Origin: Streptomyces kurssanovii
Lineage (GTDB): Bacteria > Actinomycetota > Actinomycetes > Streptomycetales > Streptomycetaceae
Direction: 5' to 3'
Length of the DNA: 64,000 nt
Assembly (NCBI RefSeq): GCF_014649695.1
Contig: NZ_BMTN01000001.1
Span: forward strand, 558,001-622,000
Each line of letters opens with the position of its first letter. The first letter of the stretch is position 1. Below the pieces are notes generated by a model, which worked only from the letters and a program-made list of their open reading frames with translations, had not been told where the DNA came from and ran no database searches. A program made the translations under genes and the position numbers. Below, one piece after another: positions 7,314-15,750 of the stretch.

Positions 7314-9743
7314 TCAGCGGTTCTTCGGGTCCACCAGGCCCGCGCGGCGCAGCGCGTCCGCCATCGCGCTGTTCGACGGCGCCGGGGCCTGGCGCGGCGT
7401 GCCGGCACCACGGCGGTCACCGCCGTTGCCGCCGCCACGGCGGTCCGCGCCGTTGCCGCCCCCGCCACCGGCACCACGGCGTTCGCGGGCGGCGCCGCCA
7501 CCGCCCTGGCGCTGCTGCGGGGGACGCCCGCCGCGCTCGCGCCGGGGCGCACCCGCGTCCGCCGGCTGCGCCGACGCCTCGTCGTCCAGCCGCAGCGTCA
7601 ACGAGATCCGCTTGCGCGGGATGTCGACGTCGAGCACCTTCACCTTCACCACGTCGCCCGACTTGACCACGTCGTGCGGGTCCTTGACGAAGTTCCGGGA
7701 CATCGCCGACACATGCACCAGACCGTCCTGGTGGACACCGACGTCCACGAACGCGCCGAACGCGGCGACATTGGTCACCACGCCTTCCAGCACCATCCCC
7801 GCGGCCAGGTCGCCGATCTTCTCGACGCCCTCCTTGAAGGTGGCCGTCCGGAACGCCGGACGGGGGTCGCGGCCGGGCTTCTCCAGCTCCCGCAGGATGT
7901 CCGTCACGGTCGGCAGACCGAAGCTCTCGTCCACGAACTCGGCGGGCCGCAGCGACCGCAGCACCGACGTGTTGCCGATGAGGGACGCCACCTGTCCGCC
8001 GGTCGTCTTCACCATCCGCCGCACCACCGGGTACGCCTCCGGGTGCACGCTGGAGGCGTCCAGCGGATCGTCGCCGCCGCGGATGCGCAGGAAGCCCGCG
8101 CACTGCTCGTACGCCTTCGGGCCGAGCCGTGCCACGTCCTTCAGCGCCTTGCGGGAACGGAAGGGGCCGTTGGAGTCGCGGTGCGCGACGATGTTCTCCG
8201 CCAGTCCGGCGCCGATGCCCGACACCCGTGACAGCAGCGGCGCGGACGCCGTGTTGACGTCGACGCCGACGCCGTTCACACAGTCCTCGACCACCGCGTC
8301 GAGCGACCGTGACAGTTTCACCTCGGACAGGTCGTGCTGGTACTGCCCGACGCCGATCGACTTCGGGTCGATCTTGACCAGCTCGGCCAGCGGGTCCTGC
8401 AGCCGGCGCGCGATGGAGACGGCGCCGCGCAGCGACACGTCCAGACCGGGCAGCTCCTGCGAGGCGAACGCCGACGCGGAGTACACGGAGGCGCCCGCCT
8501 CGGACACCATCACCTTGGTCAGGTTCAGCTCCGGATGCCTGGTGATCAGGTCGCCGGCCAGCTTGTCGGTCTCACGGGACGCGGTGCCGTTCCCGATCGC
8601 CACCAGCTCGACGGCATGTTCCTTGGCGAGACGGGCCAGTTTCGCGAGCGACTCGTCCCACTTGTTCGCGGGAACGTGCGGATAGATCGTGTCGGTGGCG
8701 ACCACCTTGCCGGTCGCGTCGACGACGGCGACCTTCACCCCGGTACGGAAGCCGGGGTCGAGACCGAGGGTGGCGCGGGTGCCCGCGGGGGCGGCGAGCA
8801 GCAGGTCGCGCAGGTTGGCCGCGAAGACCCGCACCGCCTCGTCCTCGGCGGCCGTACGCAGCCGCAGCCGCATGTCGATGCCGAGGTGCACCAGGATCCG
8901 GGTGCGCCAGGCCCAGCGCACGGTGTCGCCGAGCCACTTGTCGCCGGGCCGCCCGCGCTGCGCGACACCGAAGCGGGCCGCGACGATGCCCTCGTACGAC
9001 GAGGGCTCGTCGGTCGGCTCCTCCGGTTCCAGGACGAGGTCGAGGACCTCCTCCTTCTCACCGCGGAACATCGCGAGGATCCGGTGGGAAGGCAGCTCGG
9101 TGAAGCCTTCGGAGAAGTCGAAGTAGTCGGCGAACTTCGCGCCCGCCTCCTCCTTGCCTTCCCTGACCTTGGCGGCGAGCCGGCCGTGGGTCCACATCCG
9201 CTCGCGCAGTTCGCCGATGAGGTCGGCGTCCTCGGAGAAACGCTCCGTCAGGATCGCGCGCGCTCCGTCGAGGGCGGCGGGGGCGTCCGCGACGCCCTTG
9301 TCCGCGTCGACGAACGCCGCGGCGGCCGCGAGCGGGTCGACCGACGGGTCGCTCAGCAGGCCCTCGGCCAGTGGCTCGAGCCCCGCCTCTCGGGCGATCT
9401 GCGCCTTGGTGCGCCGCTTGGGCTTGAACGGCAGGTAGATGTCCTCCAGCCGCGCCTTGGTGTCGGCGGCCCCGATCCGGGCCTCGAGCTCGTCCGTGAG
9501 CTTGCCCTGCTCGCGCACGGACTCCAGGATCGCGGTCCGCCGTTCCTCCAGCTCCCGGAGATAACGCAGCCGTTCCTCGAGCGTGCGCAGCTGCGCGTCG
9601 TCGAGCATCTCGGTCGCTTCCTTGCGGTAGCGAGCGATGAACGGCACGGTCGACCCGCCGTCGAGCAGCTCGACGGCCGCCTTCACCTGCCGCTCGCGTA
9701 CGCCGAGCTCCTCGGCGATCCTGCCTTCGATGGACGTCGTCAC
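7314..9743 (-). CDS. tex: Tex family RNA-binding transcription accessory protein with S1 domain
   Basis: 809 residues, about the normal Tex length plus a tail. It opens with the Tex N-terminal helical block ([37 protein letters not shown]). A YqgF/RNase H-like domain follows, with [17 protein letters not shown], then helix-hairpin-helix motifs ([15 protein letters not shown]) and an S1 RNA-binding domain at about 643-716 ([17 protein letters not shown]). The last ~80 residues are a Gly/Arg-rich tail with RRG and GGGG runs, which may add RNA affinity. Tex binds RNA and affects transcription and termination in several bacteria. A 43-residue peptide gene lies 79 bases upstream on the same strand and may be co-transcribed. 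Confidence 0.95.
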   Translation of the reverse strand: MTTSIEGRIAEELGVRERQVKAAVELLDGGSTVPFIARYRKEATEMLDDAQLRTLEERLRYLRELEERRTAILESVREQGKLTDELEARIGAADTKARLEDIYLPFKPKRRTKAQIAREAGLEPLAEGLLSDPSVDPLAAAAAFVDADKGVADAPAALDGARAILTERFSEDADLIGELRERMWTHGRLAAKVREGKEEAGAKFADYFDFSEGFTELPSHRILAMFRGEKEEVLDLVLEPEEPTDEPSSYEGIVAARFGVAQRGRPGDKWLGDTVRWAWRTRILVHLGIDMRLRLRTAAEDEAVRVFAANLRDLLLAAPAGTRATLGLDPGFRTGVKVAVVDATGKVVATDTIYPHVPANKWDESLAKLARLAKEHAVELVAIGNGTASRETDKLAGDLITRHPELNLTKVMVSEAGASVYSASAFASQELPGLDVSLRGAVSIARRLQDPLAELVKIDPKSIGVGQYQHDLSEVKLSRSLDAVVEDCVNGVGVDVNTASAPLLSRVSGIGAGLAENIVAHRDSNGPFRSRKALKDVARLGPKAYEQCAGFLRIRGGDDPLDASSVHPEAYPVVRRMVKTTGGQVASLIGNTSVLRSLRPAEFVDESFGLPTVTDILRELEKPGRDPRPAFRTATFKEGVEKIGDLAAGMVLEGVVTNVAAFGAFVDVGVHQDGLVHVSAMSRNFVKDPHDVVKSGDVVKVKVLDVDIPRKRISLTLRLDDEASAQPADAGAPRRERGGRPPQQRQGGGGAARERRGAGGGGGNGADRRGGGNGGDRRGAGTPRQAPAPSNSAMADALRRAGLVDPKNR

Positions 9744-9822
9744 GGTTTCCCGACTCGCCTTCTCGTGCTCGCTGTGCTTGAGAGTGCATTGTGCCGGGTG
9801 GCCGGGGGCCGTGTCGCGTGCC

Positions 9823-9954
9823 TCAGACGCGCCGTGTCCTGCCGCCGCGTGACGCTCCGCCGAAGAGCCGGGCCAGGAGCCGGAACGGCAGCGTGACCAC
9901 GGTGGCGATCGCCGAGCCGACCGTACGAAGTGCGTCTGCTATCGCGCTGAGCAC
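9823..9954 (-). CDS. Small basic amphipathic protein of 43 residues upstream of tex
   Basis: The GTG at 9954 is preceded on the minus strand by GGAGGTCAATT, an excellent Shine-Dalgarno at 5-6 bases. The product begins with an Ala/Val-rich hydrophobic helix, continues [15 protein letters not shown] and ends in a very basic tail (RGGRTRRV). It has one hydrophobic stretch (about residues 12-32), so it could sit at the membrane surface. I recall similar short unannotated reading frames in Streptomyces but cannot name a family. It is on the same strand as tex, 79 bases upstream of its ATG. Start, ribosome site and codon bias support translation; the function is unknown. Confidence 0.65.
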   Translation of the reverse strand: MLSAIADALRTVGSAIATVVTLPFRLLARLFGGASRGGRTRRV

Positions 9955-10050
9955 AATTGACCTCCAGTGACGGGGGCGTTGGACTACGTCGGGTAGCCGG
10001 GATCGCCTCTCCGTAAACGTCCCCGCCCGCCCCCGCCCCCGTCCCGCGTC

Positions 10051-10914
10051 TCAGCCCTTGCCCTTGAGGTCCTCGGGGAATGCGCCCGCGAGCGCCGCGG
10101 TCGTCAGGAAGCCGCGGCCGAGTTCCGTGAGACGCTCGACGCCCTCCGCGCCCAGGTGCTCGTACGGTGCCCGGTCGAGCCGGTCGGTGTGCTCCTCCAG
10201 CTCGGTCCGCAGCGCGCTGCCGGCCTCCGTCAACTCGCCGTCCGCGTCGATCAGTCCACGCTCCCGCAGGCGCGACTGCGCGGCCTCCCAGTCGGTCCGT
10301 CCCCAGCCGCGGGTGGTGAGGATCCAGCGCGGCGCCATGCCCTTGCCCGTGGCGGTGTGGCTCACCAACGCCTCGAGCGGGTCGAGATCGGCCACGAGCA
10401 GCGCCGCGAGATGTCCGTCGCCACGGTGCTCGCGCAGCAGGGTCGCCGCGTGCCAGTACGCCAGGTGCGGCTCGGCCGGGACGGGCAGGTCGGCGTGGGC
10501 CGCGTAGAGCGGACGGGCGTGCCGGGTGCACGCTTCGGCCGCGCGCAGCGCGAGAGCCGCTGCCTCCGCCATCTCGGGGGAGGCGACCGCGTCGTCGCCG
10601 AGCAGCCGCCGCAGAGTGGTGTCAACGGCACGCAGCCGGGCCGCGAGCACCGCCTCGGGCGAGGCGGTGTCCCACACGGCCGGCAGATGCTTGGCGATCA
10701 GCTCGTGGTTGAAGTTGTAGAACGCGGCGGCCACGGCACCCGGTCCGACCGCGCCCATCGCGGCGCCGCGTCCCGCGAAGTAGGCCGCTCTGGGGTCCTC
10801 GACACCGATCCGTGCGAGCTCGGCGGTGTAGTCGGGGGAGAAGTAGACCGTCGAGTGCAGCGGGTTGAGGGCGTTGTGGCAGCGGCGTCCCGCGCGCGGA
10901 TGCAGAGAAGTCAT
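10051..10914 (-). CDS. SCO6745-like (SalK family) protein
   Basis: 287 residues, largely alpha-helical, with the conserved opening RRCHNALNPLHSTVYFSP and block AAYFAGRGAAMGAVG that mark the actinobacterial SCO6745/SalK-like family. The C-terminal part (about 175-270) resembles a winged-helix, MarR-like module with a basic ILTTRGWGRTDWEAA segment. The role is unknown; some relatives sit beside antibiotic regulators. A perfect palindrome of TetR type (10925-10940) lies 11 bases upstream of the ATG, so the gene is probably repressed by a TetR-family protein encoded elsewhere. Confidence 0.8.
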   Translation of the reverse strand: MTSLHPRAGRRCHNALNPLHSTVYFSPDYTAELARIGVEDPRAAYFAGRGAAMGAVGPGAVAAAFYNFNHELIAKHLPAVWDTASPEAVLAARLRAVDTTLRRLLGDDAVASPEMAEAAALALRAAEACTRHARPLYAAHADLPVPAEPHLAYWHAATLLREHRGDGHLAALLVADLDPLEALVSHTATGKGMAPRWILTTRGWGRTDWEAAQSRLRERGLIDADGELTEAGSALRTELEEHTDRLDRAPYEHLGAEGVERLTELGRGFLTTAALAGAFPEDLKGKG

Positions 10915-10924
10915 GGCCGCACGT

Positions 10925-10940
10925 TACCGACTGGTCGGTA
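10925..10940. promoter_or_regulatory. TetR-type operator upstream of the SCO6745-like gene
   Basis: TACCGAC-TG-GTCGGTA is a perfect inverted repeat with 7-bp arms and a 2-base centre, matching the ACCGACnnGTCGGT class often recognised by TetR-family repressors. It ends 11 bases before the ATG at 10914 (minus strand), where bound protein would block transcription initiation. The cognate regulator is not evident; the TetR at 12214 appears to use a different sequence. Confidence 0.6.
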
Positions 10941-11080
10941 CGGAGGGAAGTCGGAGGTAGGCGGGGAGAGCGAGAGGGTCGGGCTGCACGGTGCCGCCGA
11001 CCGGCACGGAGGGAAGCCGGCGGTAGGCGGAGAGAGGAACGGGGTCAGGCCGCACGGTGGCGTCGACCGGCACGGAGGCG
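10929..11080. repeat. Imperfect tandem repeat of about 66-70 bp, 2.2 copies
   Basis: Unit 1 (10929-10998) and unit 2 (10999-11064) share CGGAGGGAAG-CGG-GGTAGGCGG and TGCACGGTG/CGCACGGTGG blocks; a third copy begins at 11065 (GACCGGCACGGAGG) and breaks off. The repeat fills the gap between the hydrolase stop (11094) and the operator of the SCO6745-like gene. On the minus strand it could encode a repeated proline-rich peptide, but no start or ribosome site supports that. Confidence 0.6.
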
Positions 11081-11093
11081 GCGCCTCTTCGGC

Positions 11094-12053
11094 CTACTTG
11101 GATTCGACCCGTCCGAGCGGGTCGGGGCCGGCGGCCAGCGCGTCGCGCGCCGCCTGCCAAGAGGGGTCCCCGGGGTAGAGCGCGCTGCGCAGGTAGGCCC
11201 AGGTGAGCCCGGCGACGGCGGCGACCCGCCCGGGGTTCTCGTCCGTGGTCTCGGCGACGTCGTATCCGGAGACTCCGCCGAGCCCGTGTTGCGCGCCGAA
11301 CAGGGTGAGCAGGGACTTGGGGCTCGGGGAGAGGGTGTAGGGGTCGGCGTGCCAGTCCGGTCCCCGGACCGACAGGAAGGCGGAGTCGTCCTTGTCGCCC
11401 GCGACCACGAGCGCCGGCGTCGTCATCTCGGAGAAGTCCGTGGTCAGGAAGAACGGGTAGTTCTCGACCGTGAACCCGGTGAGGGCGTCACCGCCCCTGC
11501 CGGGCGCGGCAAGCAGCACACCCGCCGTGATCCGCGGCTCGGCCAGGTTCACTGTCGTTCCGTCGTGCGGATCGGTGAGCCGTGCTCCCAGGAGCAGGCT
11601 CGCGGTGTGCCCGCCCATCGAGTGCCCGGCCACGGCGACCCGGCTCCGGTCGAGGCGCCCGAGGAGCTGCGGGACGGCGGCCTCGATCACGTCGAGCTGG
11701 TCCAGGATGCGCTTCATGTCCTCGGCCCGTGTACGCCAGTGCGGAGGTGCCCCGGGGGTGTCGGGATGCGAGGTCAGCGTCCTGGAGTCCAGATGCGTCG
11801 GCTGGATCACGACGAACCCGTGTGCTGCCCAGAAGTTCGCGAGGGGGGCGTAGCCGTTCAGTGAGGAGAGGTTGTTCGAGAAGCCGAGACCGTGCGAGAG
11901 GAGGACGACCGGCAGCTCGCTCCCGGTCACCGGGGCGGAGACCCGCACCTCCAGGTCCACGGCACGGCCGGGAGCCGGCAGCACCACCGGGCTGATCGAG
12001 AGTACGGGCGTCGGAGAACTCAGGGTGTCGGTCGTGCGGGCAGGTCCATTCAT
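11094..12053 (-). CDS. Alpha/beta hydrolase, PAF-acetylhydrolase-like or dienelactone-hydrolase-like
   Basis: 319 residues from the ATG at 12053. The oxyanion-side segment LLSHGLGFSNNLSS (about 51-64) resembles platelet-activating-factor acetylhydrolase relatives. The nucleophile elbow is GHSMGG with Ser at about residue 145. VVAGDKDDS supplies the likely acid and AQHGLGG the likely histidine. No signal peptide is seen, so it is probably cytoplasmic. Frame-open sequence upstream of 12053 runs through the operator region and is not part of the gene. It is transcribed divergently from a TetR regulator, and a TTGACG-N18-TATATT promoter for it is covered by one of two operators, so the TetR very likely controls it. 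The substrate is unknown. Confidence 0.88.
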   Translation of the reverse strand: MNGPARTTDTLSSPTPVLSISPVVLPAPGRAVDLEVRVSAPVTGSELPVVLLSHGLGFSNNLSSLNGYAPLANFWAAHGFVVIQPTHLDSRTLTSHPDTPGAPPHWRTRAEDMKRILDQLDVIEAAVPQLLGRLDRSRVAVAGHSMGGHTASLLLGARLTDPHDGTTVNLAEPRITAGVLLAAPGRGGDALTGFTVENYPFFLTTDFSEMTTPALVVAGDKDDSAFLSVRGPDWHADPYTLSPSPKSLLTLFGAQHGLGGVSGYDVAETTDENPGRVAAVAGLTWAYLRSALYPGDPSWQAARDALAAGPDPLGRVESK

Positions 12054-12140
12054 GACGGGGATGTCCCTTCGATGGCCTCTGCCGCCGCCCTCGATCAGCC
12101 GGGCGGGCGAGGCGGTCCGGAGCGCCCGGCTTCGGCTATC

Positions 12141-12194
12141 CTGAAGCGGAGCGCTGTTCCGCTTAATATATGGAGCACTGTTCCGTTTCGTCAA
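12141..12194. promoter_or_regulatory. Overlapping divergent promoters covered by two TetR operators
   Basis: For the minus strand (hydrolase), TTGACG (12194 to 12189), an 18-base spacer and TATATT (12170 to 12165) form a near-consensus promoter. For the plus strand (TetR gene), CTGAAG (12141-12146), 17 bases and TAATAT (12164-12169) form a second one, and the two -10 boxes overlap. Operator 1 (12144-12164) has perfect 7-bp arms AAGCGGA/TCCGCTT around GCGCTGT. Operator 2 (12168-12188) repeats the core GGAGCACTGTTCC with fewer matching flanks. The sites are 24 bases apart centre to centre. Binding should shut both genes, the usual TetR autoregulation. Confidence 0.75.
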
Positions 12195-12213
12195 CGGTCA
12201 AGGGAAGGAGAAC

Positions 12214-12831
12214 GTGGTGCCCACTGCGGACCGGTCCGGAGGAGAGCAGACCCGGGGAAAGCGGGCCGACGCGCTGCGCAACCAGCAGACAGTGCTCACC
12301 GCCGCCGCCGAGGAGTTCGTCACCTCCGGCGTCGATGCGCCCATCCGCCGGATCGCGGCCCGGGCGGGCGTCGGGATGGCCACGATCTACCGTCACTTCC
12401 CGACCCGGGCGGACCTCGTAACGGCCGTGTATCGCCACCAGATCGAGGCATGCGCCGAGGCCGGCCCCAAGCTGCTGGCCGACACCGATTCCCCTTTCGA
12501 CGCACTGCGCCGGTGGATCGACCTCTTCGTCGATTTCCTCGTCACCAAGCACGGGCTCGCCGACGCCCTGCAGTCCGACAGCGAACGCTTCGCCGCGCTG
12601 CACACCCACTTCCTCGACCGCCTGTTGCCTGTCTGCGCCCAACTGCTCGACGCCGCGGTCGAAGCCGGCGAAGTCAGGCCCGGGGTGCGGCCCTACGAAC
12701 TGATGCGTGGCATCGGCAACCTCTGCATCGGACGGGACAGCGACCCCCGTTACGACCCCCGCCGGTTGATCGAACTGCTCCTCCGGGGACTGCGCCCGTC
12801 GCGGTCACCCGGCGTCGACGACATCCGATGA
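12214..12831 (+). CDS. TetR/AcrR family transcriptional regulator
   Basis: 205 residues. The N-terminal helix-turn-helix domain spans about residues 15-60 and ends in the classic GVGMATIYRHFPTRADLV recognition-helix block. The rest is an all-helical ligand-binding domain. The GTG start at 12214 follows GGGAAGGAG (12202-12210). Two operator palindromes lie between it and the divergent hydrolase gene, so it probably represses both itself and the hydrolase until an inducer, perhaps an ester related to the hydrolase substrate, binds. Confidence 0.92.
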   Translation: MVPTADRSGGEQTRGKRADALRNQQTVLTAAAEEFVTSGVDAPIRRIAARAGVGMATIYRHFPTRADLVTAVYRHQIEACAEAGPKLLADTDSPFDALRRWIDLFVDFLVTKHGLADALQSDSERFAALHTHFLDRLLPVCAQLLDAAVEAGEVRPGVRPYELMRGIGNLCIGRDSDPRYDPRRLIELLLRGLRPSRSPGVDDIR

Positions 12832-13177
12832 CGGCTTGAGCCTCGGCGAGGTGACGGCCCGCCCTCGGCGCGACAGCGCAGCGGCCTTACCCGGCGCCGA
12901 CTTCTCACGGACGGCGCACGTGCCGCATCTTCACCGTCGTGCGCCGAGGCCGCGATCAGCACCCCGTCGTCCTCGCGTGCCGCTCGGCTCCGCCGTCCTC
13001 GCGTGCCCGCGAAGCCCTCCGCCGCGCGGTCACCTTCCGCCTCGCACCGTGGGGCCCAGAGCGATGCGGCGTGGCTCATGCGCCACGGCGGGGTGACCGA
13101 CCCGTCGGCGGCGATGGCAGGAAAGGTGGGCTTCTCGTCATTGCGGACACAGCCCCGCCGCGAGAAGGATGGCGCTC
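12832..13177. other. 346-bp intergenic region, nothing recognised
   Basis: The stretch lies between two plus-strand genes. It contains short internal repeats (GCCGTCCTCGCGTGC-like, about 12953-13010), no credible coding sequence and no strong hairpin terminator that I can see. The end holds the ribosome site of the GlxA-type regulator (AGAAGG at 13163-13168). Confidence 0.5.
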
Positions 13178-14185
13178 GTGACGGATCCGACAGCAGAACC
13201 GGTGGAGCGGCCGACGACGGGGCGGACGCTGCTCGTCGTCCTCTTCGACGACGTGCAGAGCCTCGATGTGACGGGACCGGTCGAGGTCTTCGAGGGAGCC
13301 CGCCGGGCCTGTGGCGACCGGTCGGCGTACCGGATCCGTACCGCCTCGCTCGACGGCTCGCCGGTACGGACCTCCAGCGGTCTCACGCTGGTCCCTGACG
13401 GGGACCTCGCCGGTGAACCCGCGCCCCACACACTCCTCGTCCCGGGAGGCGAGGGCACCCGCCGCCCTGATCCGCGCCTGATCGACTGGCTCCGCGACCG
13501 GTCGCCGCACGCCGCACGCCTGGTGTCCGTCTGCACCGGCGCGCTGCTGCTGGCGGAGGCCGGGCTGCTCGACGGGCGGCGCGCCACCACCCACTGGGCC
13601 GCCTGCGACCACCTCGCCGGCGCCTATCCGGAGGTCGAGGTCGAGCCCGACCCGATCTTCGTCCGGGACGGCAGACTCTCCACCTCCGCGGGCGTCACGG
13701 CGGGCATCGACCTGGCGCTGGCACTCGTGGAGGACGACCTCGGCCGGGACGTCGCCCTCACCGTGGCCCGCCATCTGGTCGTCTTCCTGCGGCGTCCCGG
13801 CAACCAGTCGCAGTTCAGCGCCCAGCTCGCGGCCCAGACCGCGCGCCGCGAACCGTTGCGGTCCGTACAGCACTGGGTCACCCAGCACCCCGAGGCCGAC
13901 CTCTGCGTCGAGTCGCTCGCGGACCGTGCGGGCCTGTCGCCCCGGCACTTCGCCCGCGCCTTCCAGGCCGAGACGGGCACGACACCCGGCCGCTATGTGG
14001 AACGGGTGCGCCTCGAGCACGCCAGAAGGCTTCTGGAGGACACCGCCGACGGAGTCACGAAGATCTCCCGCGCCTGCGGATACGGCACCCCGGAGGCGAT
14101 GCGGAGGGCCTTCGTCAAGGCCCTCGGCGTGGCCCCGGCGGAGTACCGCCGCCGCTTCCGCGGACCCGTACGATCCGCCCGCTGA
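13178..14185 (+). CDS. GlxA family transcriptional regulator (DJ-1/PfpI domain plus AraC helix-turn-helix)
   Basis: 335 residues from the GTG at 13178. The first ~190 residues form a DJ-1/PfpI amidotransferase-like fold with LLVVLFDDVQSLDVTGPVEVF and the nucleophile-elbow cysteine in VSVCTGALLL (about residue 119). The last ~100 are an AraC-type DNA-binding domain with two helix-turn-helix units (SLADRAGLSPRHFARAFQ and ISRACGYGTPEAMRRAF). An in-frame ATG lies at 13169, but AGAAGG (13163-13168) is better placed for the GTG. Such proteins usually activate adjacent catabolic genes. The next gene encodes a stand-alone DJ-1/PfpI protein 54 bases downstream, which it may control. Confidence 0.92.
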   Translation: MTDPTAEPVERPTTGRTLLVVLFDDVQSLDVTGPVEVFEGARRACGDRSAYRIRTASLDGSPVRTSSGLTLVPDGDLAGEPAPHTLLVPGGEGTRRPDPRLIDWLRDRSPHAARLVSVCTGALLLAEAGLLDGRRATTHWAACDHLAGAYPEVEVEPDPIFVRDGRLSTSAGVTAGIDLALALVEDDLGRDVALTVARHLVVFLRRPGNQSQFSAQLAAQTARREPLRSVQHWVTQHPEADLCVESLADRAGLSPRHFARAFQAETGTTPGRYVERVRLEHARRLLEDTADGVTKISRACGYGTPEAMRRAFVKALGVAPAEYRRRFRGPVRSAR

Positions 14186-14239
14186 ACCTACGAGCGGACA
14201 CCTACGACCCGCCTGCTGAACCCGACGAAGGGAACGCCC

Positions 14240-14881
14240 GTGCCCACGCAGATCGCCGTCCTGCTCTTCGACCGTTTCACGTCACTGGACGCCGTCGGCC
14301 CCTACGAAATGCTCTGCCGCCTCCCTGACGCCGACGTCGTCTTCGTCGCCGAACGGAAGGGTCCCGTGACGAACGACCGTGACCAGCTCTCGCTCGTCGC
14401 CACCAGTACCTTCGACGAGGTGACGGCGCCGGACATCGTCCTCGTCCCCGGCGGCCCCGGCCAGGACGCCCAGATGGGGAACCAGACCCTGCTGGACTGG
14501 CTGCGCGCAGTGGACGACACCAGTACCTGGACCACGTCGGTGTGCACCGGCTCGCTGCTGCTCGCCGCGGCCGGACTGCTGAAGGGCCGTGAGGCGACCT
14601 CCCACTGGCTCGCCCTGGACCAGCTGGAGCGGCTGGGCGCCAGGCCGACCGGCCGCCGGGTCGTGACGGACGGCAAGTACGTCACGGCCGCCGGCGTCTC
14701 CTCCGGCATCGACATGGGCCTCACCCTGGTCGGCAGGCTGGCCGGTGACGAGCATGCCCGAGCCGTGCAGCTGCTGACCGAGTACGACCCGCAGCCGCCC
14801 TACGACGCCGGCTCGCCGCTGAAGGCCCCCGCGCACCTGGTGGAGGAGTTCCGCACCAAGAGCCGCTTCGTCCTCCGATAG
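14240..14881 (+). CDS. DJ-1/PfpI family protein, isonitrile hydratase-like
   Basis: 213 residues, a single DJ-1/PfpI domain. It has IAVLLFDRFTSLDAVGPYEM, DIVLVPGGPG and the elbow SVCTGSLLLAAAGLL with the reactive cysteine at residue 102, followed by ATSHWLALDQL, the arrangement of isonitrile hydratase (InhA) and ThiJ-like proteins. The GTG start follows GAAGGGA. It sits just downstream of a GlxA-type regulator whose sensor half has the same fold, suggesting enzyme and sensor bind the same or related ligands. The exact substrate is not provable from sequence; isonitrile hydration, glyoxalase or protease-like activities are all known in the superfamily. Confidence 0.87.
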   Translation: MPTQIAVLLFDRFTSLDAVGPYEMLCRLPDADVVFVAERKGPVTNDRDQLSLVATSTFDEVTAPDIVLVPGGPGQDAQMGNQTLLDWLRAVDDTSTWTTSVCTGSLLLAAAGLLKGREATSHWLALDQLERLGARPTGRRVVTDGKYVTAAGVSSGIDMGLTLVGRLAGDEHARAVQLLTEYDPQPPYDAGSPLKAPAHLVEEFRTKSRFVLR

Positions 14882-14897
14882 CCAGGTGCGGCCGGCG

Positions 14898-15668
14898 TCA
14901 GCCGGCTCCCGGCGCCCACGAGAAGCGCGGCGCACGCCGCTCGAGGAAGGCGGCGACGCCCTCCGCGGTGTCGCCGCTGCCGCGCGCCTGGTCCGCCCAG
15001 TACGCGTCCCGGTCGGTGCGTCCGGCGGTGAACTCCTTCGCCGCGCACTGCGTGAGCTGCGAGCGCGACACCAGGATCCTGGTGAAGTCGGCGGCCCGCC
15101 GGCCCAGTTCGTCCCCCGGCAGCACCTCGTCGACGAGCCCGGTCCGAAGCGCCCGCTCCGTGCCGATCAACTCACCGGAGAACAGGAGGTACTTGGCCGC
15201 GGCCGGACCCACCAGCGCGGCGAGCCGGCGGGTCGAACCGGCCGGGTAGACGATGCCCAGCTTGGCCGGTGTGACCCCGAACAGCGTGTCGCGCTCGGCG
15301 AAGCGCAGGTCGCAGGCTGCGGCGAGCTGACAGCCGCCGCCCACGCAGTAGCCGCGTACGACGGCGAGCGTCGGCTTGGGGAACGCGGCGAGAGCCTCCT
15401 CGGCACGCACCGCCAGCGCCTGCGGGTCCTCGCCGGGCAGCCGCAGCGACGAGATGTCCGCCCCCGCGCAGAACGTCTGGCCTTCGCCGGTCAGCACCAG
15501 CGTCCGTACGGCCGGGTCCACCGCGAGTTCCCCGAGCAGTTCCGGCACGGCCCGCCACATGTCCGCGGTCATGGCGTTGCGCTTGGCGGGATTGCTGATC
15601 ACGACGGTGGCGACTCCGTCCCCGACGGTGTGCCTGAGCCGGGGCGGATGCGCGTGCGAGGACTCCAT
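14898..15668 (-). CDS. Enoyl-CoA hydratase/isomerase (crotonase) family protein with atypical active site
   Basis: 256 residues from the ATG at 15668. Crotonase-fold landmarks are clear: FCAGADISSL and YCVGGGCQLAAACDLRFA form the CoA oxyanion hole, followed by TPAKLGIVYPAGSTRRL. By comparison with rat enoyl-CoA hydratase from memory, the first catalytic Glu (after GGGC) is Gln here and the second (in the FGQPE position) is Pro. Ordinary hydration is therefore doubtful; isomerase, thioesterase or decarboxylase chemistry is possible. The gene converges on the PfpI gene, 16 bases apart, and is divergent from the HdeD-like gene. Sequence upstream of 15668 stays open but lacks family similarity. 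Confidence 0.85.
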   Translation of the reverse strand: MESSHAHPPRLRHTVGDGVATVVISNPAKRNAMTADMWRAVPELLGELAVDPAVRTLVLTGEGQTFCAGADISSLRLPGEDPQALAVRAEEALAAFPKPTLAVVRGYCVGGGCQLAAACDLRFAERDTLFGVTPAKLGIVYPAGSTRRLAALVGPAAAKYLLFSGELIGTERALRTGLVDEVLPGDELGRRAADFTRILVSRSQLTQCAAKEFTAGRTDRDAYWADQARGSGDTAEGVAAFLERRAPRFSWAPGAG

Positions 15669-15750
15669 GCGCCGGATGCTATCCGGCAGGCCCGAACCTA
15701 TGATCAAGAAGGGGTGCCGCTGACACGGGGGTTCGCCGAGGAGGCGTTTG

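Noticed and set aside
8334-9896. 520-codon plus-strand frame opposite tex
   Set aside because: Shadow of the Tex gene; no ribosome site and no domain.
10924-11160. 78-codon minus-strand frame with repeated SVPV...RLP peptide
   Set aside because: Product of the tandem DNA repeat; it overlaps the hydrolase end and operator and has no ribosome site.
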